64,000 nucleotides of DNA, taken from Rotaria socialis. Lineage: Eukaryota > Rotifera > Eurotatoria > Philodinida > Philodinidae. The DNA is taken from NCBI GenBank assembly GCA_905331475.1, contig CAJNYU010000501.1, positions 141,081 through 205,080 of the forward strand. The letters run 5' to 3'. The position numbers were made by a program, and so were the translations under genes. The notes beneath the pieces are model-generated. The model saw only the letters and a list, made by a program, of their open reading frames with translations, had not been told where the DNA came from and made no database searches. Shown here piece by piece: positions 13,734 through 24,921 of this stretch. The first letter of the stretch is position 1. Each line of letters begins with the position of its first letter.

Positions 13734-14572
13734 TTATGCATATTGATGAAGATATGTTTTACTTTCTCCGCTTGATGATAAGGCACGCTCAGATGTTGGA
13801 CGACCTTGATAAGTAGGTACTTTTAATGTTGAACGATTTTCTATTTCTTCATGAGCTCTTTCATAATCATACATATCATGCAAATACCTATGAAAACGAA
13901 CATTCTTTTGTTTCTGTTCTCAAGAAAAATTCTTCCTTACCTATTTGATCCCTGATAGCCAGCCATCAATGCTGCTATTATGTGAAGTATACCACTAACA
14001 ATGGCTAACTTAAAACTCCAGCCAAACCAATTAAATTGCCAATTCAACATCCAATCACGTCGACGGCCATCAATACCAAATGCAATAACTGTTGCTAACA
14101 TTAATATTCCAGCAATGGCATGTAGTACTGCTGCAAAGAGAATTTGTTTTGATGATCGAAATCCGTTACTATTACGTAGAATGAGTAAAGCAACAATAAC
14201 AGCAAAAAATGATGTTATTAATGAAAGCGTTGATAATGCTTGAACCCAACGAAGCCAATTTGTTGAAATCCATGAACGTAAAAGACGAATTTCAGGAGAA
14301 AAAAGCCTAAAACAATCAAATAATTTCATTTTTTTTAAATCAAATTTTTATATTTACCACCAACAACCATGATAAATCTTTCCGTAATAATCAAAACGAT
14401 GACGATACATATTAAAACAAACTTGCCATAAGCCAGCTCTTACAAACGTATGTTCACCACCTTCTCTTGCTTTTACCCACCAACGGTCACTACTATTGGC
14501 CGTTAAATTTAAAACAAATGCTGTAAAAGATATAACTTCCCAAATAATTGTCACAATATAACCTCGTTTCAT
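13734..14572 (-). CDS. Claudin/PMP22-like four-transmembrane protein
   Basis: Three exons (14572-14358, 14306-13941, 13887-13734) join in phase to give 244 residues. The first transmembrane helix follows MKRGYIVTIIWEVISFTAF. The first extracellular loop carries the claudin signature: RWW, then GLWQVC and, 15 residues later, C in HGCWW (W-GLW-C-C). Three further hydrophobic helices follow (ALSTLSLITSFFAVIVALLI; ILFAAVLHAIAGILMLATVI; LAIVSGILHIIAALMAG), then a hydrophilic tail of about 50 residues ending HQYA. Claudin-fold proteins form or regulate septate/tight junctions, or act as channel subunits. The tail ends YA rather than the usual YV PDZ ligand, so binding to PDZ scaffolds is uncertain. 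The exact subfamily (claudin, PMP22/EMP or invertebrate pickel/sinuous type) cannot be decided by eye. Confidence 0.82.
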
Positions 14573-17500
14573 GTTTAGTGCTTATCTAAAATTACAAAAA
14601 GCGAATGGATTATTATTTCAGTTGTGCTTTGGAAGATAAGAAATAAGATATTTGGAAGGTTTTTCGAGCAATTTCGCATTCATATACAAAATTGATTACT
14701 GTCGTAGAATCAGAAATGAAGTCTCAATCTCAACCGAAGAAATAATAAATAAATAAAAATGGAACTTTACGAATTAGAACACTGGTCGAAAGAGGGCGCT
14801 ATGAACCATTTAACAGCCGAAGCACAAAAAAATTATAACTATTAAATAGATTGTTCGTTATTATATGAATATTTTATCACTTTTTTATTCAAAAAAAAAC
14901 AATTGCAATGCTATACAACTAAAATTGGGCTACATAAATTTCGGACCAAATAATTTGCGGACTGAAAAAATTTATTTTATAGCATGTGCTACGTATATTT
15001 CATCTACTAATTTGAAAGTATGCTGGATCCGCATTGACATTGTATGACCAATATAACAGAATCTGTGGTATTTCAGATAAGTGCTTATACTTTTGTTCTT
15101 ATACAGTTCTCTTTATTTTACTCCATGATCGGACATAAAATATGATTATGGCATTGCATGCGGTGAGACTAAGTCGCATCATCTTTGAAAAAGAATAATT
15201 TCGATAATGACTACGTATGCTTAGATTTATGGAAATGTAATTCTTCATTGGACGAATTTCAGTCAAGTCAATATAATTTTAACTAAATTCGTTTTCATTA
15301 ACAGAAACATTTAACTTTGACTAGTTCAAACAAAATATAATTCTCATCTTAACAGAAGATAATTCTTTGTTTTGTAATTGGTCTTGGTTAAAAAACCGGA
15401 AATATGTAAGATTTCAATAAAACTGTGTTATGAAAATAATAAATTCAATCTACTGTAAAATCGTAAAGAAATTTTTTATTAGAATGAATAAACATTATTC
15501 TACTGAATACATATTAGAAAAGCATTCTTTGGATGGATTATAATTATGCTACAATCCACCATTTAGAAAATCCCCTGCCGTTGTGAATTAACTACCAGAC
15601 CGAAAAGAGTATCTGATTGTTTTCAGAATGTTAGCATCCACTTTGAAAATCAGGTCTCAAGAACTCATTTCGAGTACACATCGATTCAACTGAATTCTGT
15701 AACATTCGAATGATCTATTTCGGCTATTATTTAAGAATTGCAATCACTGCGCCTACTACTTCAAAAAAAGTTTAGTTCTTGGCTATTCATTATACAGGAA
15801 ATCTTTGCTCCATTAATTAAATTGTAACTCATACATTTGTCAGCAATCAAATGATACGTCATACTAGTTAAAGTTAACAATAATTCTGAGGACGTTCCTT
15901 TCTCACTAAATACGCCTAAAAGTGTCATTTAGCATGTGATAGAAGTCAGTCAACGGTAGGTCTACAACTCTGAAAAACCTATTTCAAGGAAATTCCTTGT
16001 CACCAACAGCATTCTTTTCGTACCGCTCTATTCATAATGATGCCTTGTTTTTTGTTCGTTCCATCTTGCCAATATACAAGATGATATTGCAGGAACATAA
16101 AAACGAAGGCATATATTGATATTCATAAAGATCAGGTACACTTACACTAAGAATGCATAAAAATCGAACACACAAAACGACCTTGAGTCAATGGTTTGCT
16201 GCTCGAATACTTTGTTTAACACATTTTACTTTTTTTTTATATTCCTTATTCGCGCAACCGAAACTGTGTTAGTTATCTTTTCTTCATTCCAAGCATTGGC
16301 ATTGATATAGTAATTTTAGAAATAGTCATTCGTTTTCTCTTAAAATTTCCTTATCACAGTTCATTTATTTTAATATTTGTTTATTCAATTTGTATTAATG
16401 CGTTGATATGGTTTCTTGAATTCTATCGAATAAATTATTTGACTGCTGCTCAAAATCATCAATCAAGTGTAGAAATATTTTCAGTGATCTATTATGCTCC
16501 TATTCAAAATAGCGATCGATTCTTTTTATTTCAGAAATATTTATGGTCACAAATTCAAATTCAAGGTTATGTTGTTCTGATGGTTCTACTGAAGGGTCTA
16601 TGCGAAAGACACGATAGTAAATAAAATGTGATTAGTAGAAATTGGGCCAGTGCAGTTGATACACTTGATTGTATCGATCTTTTTAGTCGCCCAAAATTAT
16701 ATTTCAATCGTATTTTTGTCTATTTTACTTTTATTATTTGATCTATTAGTTGCACTTTATATCTTACAAAAGCGTCTAGATTAAAACAGATATTAATAAA
16801 CACAAATTATAAACTGTTAGGATCTCTAATGACATATACATTATTGGATGTTAGACAGCATGATTATTCAAGTTATTTTGTACTTTTTAAAAATATTTTC
16901 ATAATGATTTTACAGACAGCTTTCAATAAATCTACAGATAAGAAGAAGAAAACCATAATGATGAACGAAAAGACAAGGTAAGATATTCCTGTCTGAACAT
17001 CATATATTGATGAATTAATATTTACATGCATGGAATCTGACAACGAGAATGACCAAGGTTGTGGTACAATAAATAGTTGTATTTCAATTTTTAATCGCTT
17101 CATACATTGAATTAAAAAAAGTAAAATCTGCCATCGAGTCCTCAATGCAATTGTTTAGCAATCACATACGATGCGATCAAATTCATAAGTACGATCTATT
17201 AATATGATGAAATAGGAAAATGAATTCATTGAATACAAAAAAAGTTCAATTGTAGGAAAAACAATGCCCTTTCTAAACTTCAGATTTTTCCACTCTTTAA
17301 CTTTATTCTTTTAACAATACGTATTAAGTGATTAAAAATTGAAATCGAAAACGCAGCCTCTTATTATACCTTACGCATTAGAATTCTGATTAAGTTCGGC
17401 TTGATTATGATTGCTATTGTTTAATAAGTATACAGATTTCTATAGCTCTGGATTATAATTAATAGGTCATGGAAAGTAATTAAAAAGCCAAACAATGGTC

Positions 17501-17851
17501 TCCATATGATAAAGAAATCTAACCATTCAGATGATTACGTGTCATAAGAATCAGTTGAACTGTAACGAAAAGGGTTTAGATCAAGAATTAATCTCATTAC
17601 TATATCTTGAATAATCAATTGTACTCCAAGAAGTGCAATCTATGATTAAAAGAATGACTTAAACATGCGATGTAATGATAACGGCAGCTCTGACGAAGAT
17701 GAATAAAATGATGTGTCGAAAATTCATCTATATTTATTTATAAAATTCAAAACATTGATTCTTATGTTGTTCATAGATATCAATGTAAATAATTAATTTT
17801 TTCTCATCTCACATTGGAAGTATTCTTCACTATAATTCTAAAAATTATACT
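14573..17851. other. No supported gene
   Basis: AT-rich. Weak open frames at 16403-16624 and 16640-16800 are hydrophobic but show no recognisable domain. They may be chance frames or very old remnants of a membrane-protein gene. Confidence 0.4.
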
Positions 17852-18218
17852 GTTGAAATCAGAGATGGGCAAGTCAAGTCAAGTCAGACTTGACTTGACT
17901 TGCAACAAGTCGTACAGAGAAATTCAAGTCAAGTCAAAAATTATATATATAGAGAACTTTTATTAATTGAATTTTTGAACTCTAATTTGAAATGTAGAAG
18001 AAAAATACAAATAATAAATCAAAGATGGGCAAGTCAAGTCAAAAAAAGACTTGACTTGATGATTTTTTGAATGAGTTATGACTCAAATTGACTTAACTTG
18101 AAAACGTCTGACTTGACTTGAAATCAGACTTGACTTGACTTGAAAAAGTGCTCGACTTGACTTGACTTGACTTGACTTGAGTCGAAAAAACGCTGACTTG
18201 CCCATCTCTGGTTGAAAT
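17852..18218. mobile_element. Non-autonomous hAT transposon (MITE), 351 bp, with 8-bp target duplication
   Basis: The element runs 17860-18210 and is bounded by GTTGAAAT at 17852-17859 and again at 18211-18218, a perfect 8-bp duplication. The ends are inverted: CAGAGATGGGCAAGTCA at the left and its complement TGACTTGCCCATCTCTG at the right. An 8-bp duplication and a CAGRGATGGGC terminus are typical of hAT elements. No transposase is encoded. Most of the interior is an array of AAGTC/GACTT units in both orientations around an AT-rich spacer. A second copy of the terminal motif (AGATGGGCAAGTCAAGTCA) lies near 18,023, so the element looks like a partly duplicated form. Confidence 0.93.
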
Positions 18219-18961
18219 CATGGAAACCTGTTGTAATCTATTTTCATGAAAGTTCCAGGCTGCATTATCTGAGCTTCATTACTTTTTCTCGCTCAAATTG
18301 AGGGATTTGTTTTTGTATTTCCAATTAATTATTCAAAATCTATTCATAATTTTATTGCGAATTAATTAAAAGATTATTTACCGTCGAAGGTGTTGTACGA
18401 AGCACCATAACGACTGAAATGAGTTCTCTTAAGAGTTTTTTGTGTGATCAATTTCTTTAGAATAATCATGGTATTTTCCAATGATTCCAGTTAGACGAAC
18501 TACTCGACGAAATCAAGTTTCTGGAAAACACTCCATTCCTTATAGTTCATCATTAACAATCCAGTAGCTAGCATTTAACTTGTTTCTTGTTCGTAAGTAC
18601 AATGTCTTTGGTATACACAAGAAAATATACTACGATTTTCCCTATAAAAATACAGCATACTGTTGTAGTAGAAACTAAAAAATAATTTAATTCATCTATT
18701 CCCCTTAGTGCTCCTGTAGGATCGCAGATTTCTGGAAGATTCATTGTGTTCCAAGTCAATTCGAAGACGAAAAACCTGCCATTCCATTTTGAGCCTCTTC
18801 AGATAAAAGCGACATTAAAATAGAAAACTAAATGATTTTACAATTTTGATTAAAACACGTTGACGCATCTAAAGAGAAAAACTCACTGAAATAGAAAGGG
18901 GACATATCTGCCAAGGTTCTTTCGTTACATTGATTTGTTATATGTGATGAGTTATTGTTTT
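18219..18961. other. Nothing clear
   Basis: AT-rich spacer between the MITE and the GPCR remnant. It may include untranslatable remains of the GPCR 5' end. Confidence 0.35.
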
Positions 18962-19770
18962 AGAGCTATGTCGAACTTGAATTAACTGATATAGTATGGA
19001 TTATCTATTATAATTTTTGGGTTGTTTCAATGTTTTCTACAACAATATTTGATTTTATTTGGGTATTTGTTGATTATGCATATTATTCAGCTCAAATAGC
19101 ATTGTTTTCTTGGGCTACTATTGACAGACATCTTTATTTTTCATGATAAATAGATGCCAACAAGAAAGAAGCGTTTCTTCATTCATCATGTTCCAATACG
19201 AGTACGAGTGATTCCTGGATATTGTTTTGTATATTATTGTCTTGTCTATGTTGGACCATTTTGTGAAAATTCCTTTGATTCATTCATAGCCAGTGGTATC
19301 TATATTCCTTGTGTATTTAGTAGAACGTTTTTAGAATCATGGGATTTAATTGTTCGTCAAGTTATTCCGGCTCTTATCATAGTGATTTTTAGTTCCCTTC
19401 TTATACTACGTGTAATATTCAATGGCGAAGACATAGAAAAATGATAATTCAATTGTTATCAATTTCGAGTATTTATGTGATATTTCATTTTCCGTTGGCA
19501 TTTTTAGTGTTTGCTTTTCAATATGATTTACCTGTTGAAGATGCTTATATTCCATTATTATATGCTGGATATCTTTGTCACTATGTTATATTTTTCTTTC
19601 CATTTGCATGTTACGGCTCGCTGTCTGAAATAAGACAGAAATCAATCAAAAATATGTTACCGTGTCGACGAAGATCAAATCAACAACAACAGAAAAAGAC
19701 GTCCTCAAGTGAACTTGTGTCAAATACTTTTCTAACTCGAAGTTCTAAGGCAAAAAACTCGGTTCACTAA
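18962..19770 (+). pseudogene. Decayed rhodopsin-like (7TM) GPCR gene
   Basis: Three frames together read as one 7TM receptor of the kind expanded in bdelloids. SYVELELTDIVWIIYYNFWV leads into a TM3-like segment ending ALFSWATIDRHL, where the ATIDRH replaces the DRY-type motif. Next come TRKKRFFIHHVPIRVR, a TM4/TM5 region with two cysteines, then MIIQLLSISSIYVIFHFPLA (TM6) and a TM7 region, and a Ser- and Gln-rich tail. Damage: a frame change near 19,134; a TAG at 19151-19153 where homologues usually have Trp; and a frame change near 19,420, where the downstream reading WRRHRKMIIQ is out of frame with RVIF. The N-terminal helices are missing or unrecognisable, so no functional receptor is expected. 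Confidence 0.75.
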
Positions 19771-21713
19771 TTCATTGTCTGTACTTTAATTATCTTGACT
19801 TCTTTTTCTGTTCAAAACAATGTATACGTATAAAGAGAAAATCAAAAGAATAGCCATAGATATGTAAAATAGCCTTGACAGTAATCGAGTTTAGACAAGT
19901 TCATGTTTCTCTGTCAGATAAATAGAACATTGGAGTCCTATGACTTCTTTAAAAATACTTTTTCTAGATAGTGATTTTTTCTCATGATGTTCTTTTGTTT
20001 CCTAAAAACAAGATGCTTCAAAGTCAATGAGTAAAATAGCTAGTTAACTTTTAGTATTTCTTGATATTTACTTGTATATCGCTTCTGTTACTTTCGCAAT
20101 GCCATATGAATATAATTAATAATCGAGAAGTCAATTAGATTTTCTATACCGTTGATAGAAGAAAGCTGCTCAGTTTGTTTTTAACTCAATGATGTATACT
20201 AAGTTTTTGAGTATTTGTAATTCAAGAATCATAGATACGAACAGGTCTTTAAATCAATACGTCAAGGTCAAACACAATCTGTAACGTCCATCCCAAGCAT
20301 GTTGTCACTGATTAAACAAATCATATACTCTGTTTTGAATGAGTAGCTATAATTGTGTCTTGCCCGATATATGATAACTGAATATTTGTAAATAGCTGCT
20401 ATTTTGTCTCTCTTAATTTATATTCTATATAAATTACTATTTAATTCTTATAATTTCTTGCTTAAAGATTATGTTGCTGCCAGACATTTGACCTTGAGAC
20501 GTCTCTTCTAGATGATTCATATCAAATGAACAAGGACAGGTTCCATAAAAAAAGGAAACCGTTTTAAAGTACAACAGTTTTTGATTTAACCTTTCTTAAA
20601 TAAATGCAAAACCAATTGAATTGATAATGATTTTCTCACATCATTTACTTTCAACCGAGGCGTAATACTTTGATACTAGTCTGTAAAAACTACAAAAATT
20701 ATGAAAAATGAACCCAAATAATTACATTGACATAGTTCAGATTGAGTAAATGATTGGATCTAGCCAGAGCTAGGAAAACCAGATCGTTTTGCAATGATGC
20801 AATAGAGCATATCAAATATTAGTTGGCTGTATGTCCTATCATATTACTCAACATCAAGCACAATCAAGTAAAATATTTTATCACTCGCAAAACCCTAGAA
20901 CAACAAGATGAATTGGCTTTTGAAAACATTTTTCTTTCATTCATAGATATGATTTTATTGCTTAAACCTCTATGCGTAGTGGCATCTATATTGGTTGTTT
21001 TATAAAAGTTTTTCAGGAAGCAAAAATCAACGAGCACTAAAGGTTTTTGATTGCTCAGAGAAACAAGAAACATTTTATTACGCTGTATCCATCTATAGCA
21101 AACTCGATTGGTATGTTTTGTGATCGAAAAACAAAATATAAATGAAGATGAGTATGCGAAGAACGAGGGGTTCCGTCTGGAATGAAAGCAAATTTGATTC
21201 TTTAGGCCGATACCTTGATAGATATTTTTTTTATTGGCTACGTCACTTTTATCAATAGTCCTTATTTTCAGAGTATCAAATGTATTTTTTGGAGAGGCAA
21301 GTAACAAAAATATTTCGCCATATTTATCTAAATAACTTTCAAAATAAAATAAATACTGATAAAGTCCCATTTTAAAACTGTTTTAGATGTCTAAAAGAAG
21401 TAAAATTATTAATATTAAGCAATAAAAACTGATTCATGATACGTAACTTAAAATTTGTTGTTTCTAATTTTATTCTAGTAGTTTAAGTCTTGTAGGAAAT
21501 TGAATTTGAAGTCGAGCAAAAAAATAGTCATGCTCATATTTTTTTAATTTATATTCATTTCTACAGTCAGAATTAACTGATAATTATAAGATTGAACAGT
21601 CGACGTATCTCTCGCTCTTTTGTATAGTTATACATCTAACTCATGAATAATAATTTGAATGTCTTATATGTTCAAGAAAACGCTTGATTTTAGTCTTTGT
21701 TTTTAATTTAAAG
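19771..21713. other. No recognised gene; one long unexplained open frame (20864-21370, minus)
   Basis: A 168-codon minus-strand frame at 20864-21370 is longer than expected by chance in such AT-rich DNA. Its product (start MGLYQYLFYFESYLDKYGE) has no domain I recognise, is rich in Ser, Phe and Lys, and has no clear splice partners. The rest is AT-rich spacer and presumably holds the UAP1 promoter near 21,600-21,713. Confidence 0.3.
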
Positions 21714-24700
21714 ATGAATATTGATGCATCTATCAAACAACGTCTATCAGACGCTCATCAATCGCATTTACTTGACTATTGGTCTGAACTGACTGAAGAT
21801 CAACGTCGAAAATTATTAGAAGATATCAATGAAATTGATTTTGATCGCGTAAGAAAAGCTTATCATGGCATTAAACAAGAATTAATAGCAGATCAAACAA
21901 TACCAAATAATGAGATACTTGACGAAGATGATGAAAAACGTGAAAGTATTGAAGATATTATGGAGCCAGTCCCTGATGCTATAATTGGATCTATCAATCA
22001 AACAAGTGACGAACAATTAAAAATTTATCATCTGAAAGATAAGTTGATTTTTAATTTTTAAAATATTTCTATATTGCCTTTTGACTCGTTTTTTTTTAAG
22101 CTTGCAAGCTATTTCTGAAGGCTTAGTATGTGTCTTATTACTTGCTGGTGGGCAAGGGACTCGTCTTGGTACAGTTCTATTCTATTTTAATCTAGCTAAT
22201 CAAGTATTTGATAGGTGTCGATTATCCAAAGGGAATGTACGATGTTGGTTTACCATCGAGAAAAACACTCTATCAAATTCAAGCAGAACGTATACGTCGA
22301 CTTCAACAACTAGCTAATGAAGAATTTCAAACAACTAAATCAGTTGTTCCATGGTGAGTTAAAACGAAAATCTTTCATTTGATTTCCGCACGCGTATAAT
22401 AATGGTTAAGGTTCATAATGACAAGCGAGCATACTCAAGAAGAAACTGAAATATATTTACGTTCAAATAATTATTTTGGATTAAAACCAGAAAATGTAAT
22501 TCTATTCGAACAGCATACATTACCTGCATTAGATTTTCAAGGAAAAATACTACTAGCTGAAAAATATAAATTGACCAAAGCAGCTGATGGCAATGGTGGT
22601 TTATATCGCGCATTGAAAACACGCGGTATTCTATTGGAAATGGAAAAACGTCAAATAAAATATATTCATGTTTATTGCGTTGACAATATTCTTGTGCGTT
22701 TGGGTGATCCGATATTTGTTGGATTTTGCATAGAAAAAAATGCTAATTGTGCAGCAAAAGTAAATATTTCTGTTTGTTGCTTTTTATGTGATGGACGTTT
22801 TTTTTTGTATGTTAGGTCGTTAAAAAATCATTTCCAAATGAAGCTGTTGGCGTCATATGTAAAGTTCGAGATCGGTATCAAGTTGTTGAATATTCTGAAA
22901 TATCCGATAGAACAGCACAAAAGAAAAAATCTGAGAATACTGATGAATTATTATTTAATGCAGGAAACATATGTAATCATTGTTTCACATTAGATTTTCT
23001 TCAAGATGTGTGCCAGTAAGAACAAATAAACGATTATTTTTCTGCTTTGTTTTCTAGTTTTTGGATTTTTAGAAGTCATGATGATGAACTTCGATATCAT
23101 ATAGCAAAAAAGAAGATACCATCAATTGATAAGAATGGTCAACGTGTCAGTAAACCAAAAGAAATCAATGGAATGAAATTGGAAAAATTTGTTTTTGATG
23201 TATTTCCATTCTCGAAGTGAGAAAAATGAATTGATATTTTAAGGAACTGATAAATAGTATGTGAATCAAGATATACCTAGACTAACGAGCAGGGTGGTCA
23301 GATCCAAAATTGAAAAATCAGAAAATATCTCTGAAAAATCAGAAATTACTCAGAAAATGGCAGTTGTTGACAAATTAGTACATCTGCTGCTAAAATACTG
23401 ACATCCGAAGTTCTTCTGCGTTTCTGTCCATTGGCTGGAACTTTATTTTCAAAGATATTTCAATAAAACGACAGACAATATAGTGAAATATCGTTTAGCT
23501 AATAAGAAAACATCAATAAAAGATACTTAACGTTGAGCTTCGTTCACAAAAACGAGCAAAACTAAATCAAATACATTCTGCGTAGATTAAGAAGTCCAAC
23601 GAGAAAGAAAAAACGTTAAATCCCATCATCTCGGTATTGATATTCATATTTTGTATCTTTTTGAATTTGCTCTAGGAAGTTTGTTTCAGATAACGTATGC
23701 TAATAAAACCTTCTCAAGAATAATTAACATTCATTTTTATTTTAAGTTAAGCACTATCTGGTTTTATATTATCGGATTACGATAATCGGACTATCAATGT
23801 TTTATATGACCGAAAATCAATTCGACGCCAGAATTCGAACGAGGAATATAAAAGATGATTAATAGAGAAAAGTTGATGAAGCACTATTGATTTATTATAG
23901 TAATGGGTTATAATCGTACCTAATTTCAGTGGCAAAGCAGGATCTGAATATATTCCAACTTCAGAAAAAATCAGAAACATATTCAAAATTCAGAATTTTT
24001 TCCTACTTTTCAAAAAATCTGGCCACTCTGCTAACGAGTGTGTCAATCATTTGGATACGCCATCTCTTCTATGATACGAAAATGTTTGGATATCATTCTA
24101 CTAGACGTTCTGATCTCATTAACGATGATAGCTGCATAAAATTTCTCTCTCTCTCTCTTGGACATAAATCTGTGCGCTCTACGAAATATTCACAACTAGA
24201 ATGATGAAGTAGTAATACTCTATTAAATTACTAGTTGGTTAATGTAGAGTAGAAAAAATCTCGACTAGACTAAAAATCAAATAGATTATTATCTTTCTAT
24301 CCCTCGTTTTCGTTACACTGAGGTTACAGATCATTGAACAAGCGATGTGAGTCTCGCATCTAAGCCTCAAGGGAACTGAATCAATAATTTTTGTTTTTTG
24401 TTTAATAAATAGAGCATTTGCTGTTTGGGAAGTACACCGTGAAGATGAATTTTCTCCATTGAAAAATGGTACAGGAACTAAAGATACACCTGAAACATGT
24501 CGAAGAGACTTGATACTTCAACATATTCGATATTTGAAACAAGCTGGCGCTTTATTACAGTATGTTTTTGATTCAAAAGAAGAAAGTAATTCAATAACTA
24601 CTATGAACTTTTATTCTATAGAGAAGTCAATGAAAATTGTTGTGAAATTTCTCCACTTGTTTCTTATGCAGGAGAAGTAAATGATTTTCTAGTTTTGAAA

Positions 24701-24882
24701 ATTCTGCTTCGACTCTATTTTTTTAGAATCTCGATTTTGTCAACGGACAAAAGCTGCGCTTTCCAATAATTATTGAACTAAATGCAGAAACACAAAAAGT
24801 AAATCAACTTCTATTTTAAATCATAAATCTAGTTTATTTATTCTTTTAGCCGGAAATCAATACAAATAAACATTGTTCTTGA
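21714..24882 (+). CDS. UAP1: UDP-N-acetylglucosamine pyrophosphorylase
   Basis: It makes UDP-GlcNAc from UTP and GlcNAc-1-phosphate in the cytosol, feeding chitin, glycoprotein and O-GlcNAc synthesis. Ten exons join in phase to 511 residues, close to the animal enzyme: 21714-22042, 22101-22168, 22215-22353, 22411-22759, 22816-23015, 23073-23216, 24413-24559, 24622-24676, 24727-24798, 24850-24882. Signature blocks: [12 protein letters not shown] (nucleotide-binding loop, split across an intron), [84 protein letters not shown] and [10 protein letters not shown]. The start ATG at 21714 gives the conserved N-terminal helix (HLLDYWSEL). The first donor is the unusual AA|GTTGAT. Intron 6 is 1,196 nt because of a hAT insertion; the other introns are 46-61 nt. 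AATAAA occurs at 24889-24894 and near 24,925. Confidence 0.93.
23282..24038. mobile_element. Non-autonomous hAT transposon (MITE), 741 bp, inside UAP1 intron 6
   Basis: The element runs 23290-24030. It is flanked by the perfect 8-bp duplication CTAACGAG (23282-23289 and 24031-24038). The termini are inverted: CAGGGTGGTCAGAT at the left and ATCTGGCCACTCTG at the right, i.e. CAGRGTGGYCAGAT. Subterminal regions on both sides carry repeated TCAGAAA/TTTCTGA units. No transposase frame is present. The 8-bp duplication and CAG-starting ends place it in the hAT superfamily, in a different family from the element at 17,860. Confidence 0.93.
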
Positions 24883-24921
24883 TTTAACAATAAAAGACGA
24901 TTGCTTGTTTTGAAGAAACTA

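Noticed and set aside
16403..16800. Hydrophobic frames considered as the missing N-terminus of the GPCR
   Set aside because: No rhodopsin-like motifs, 2 kb away, and separated by a transposon; the link cannot be supported.
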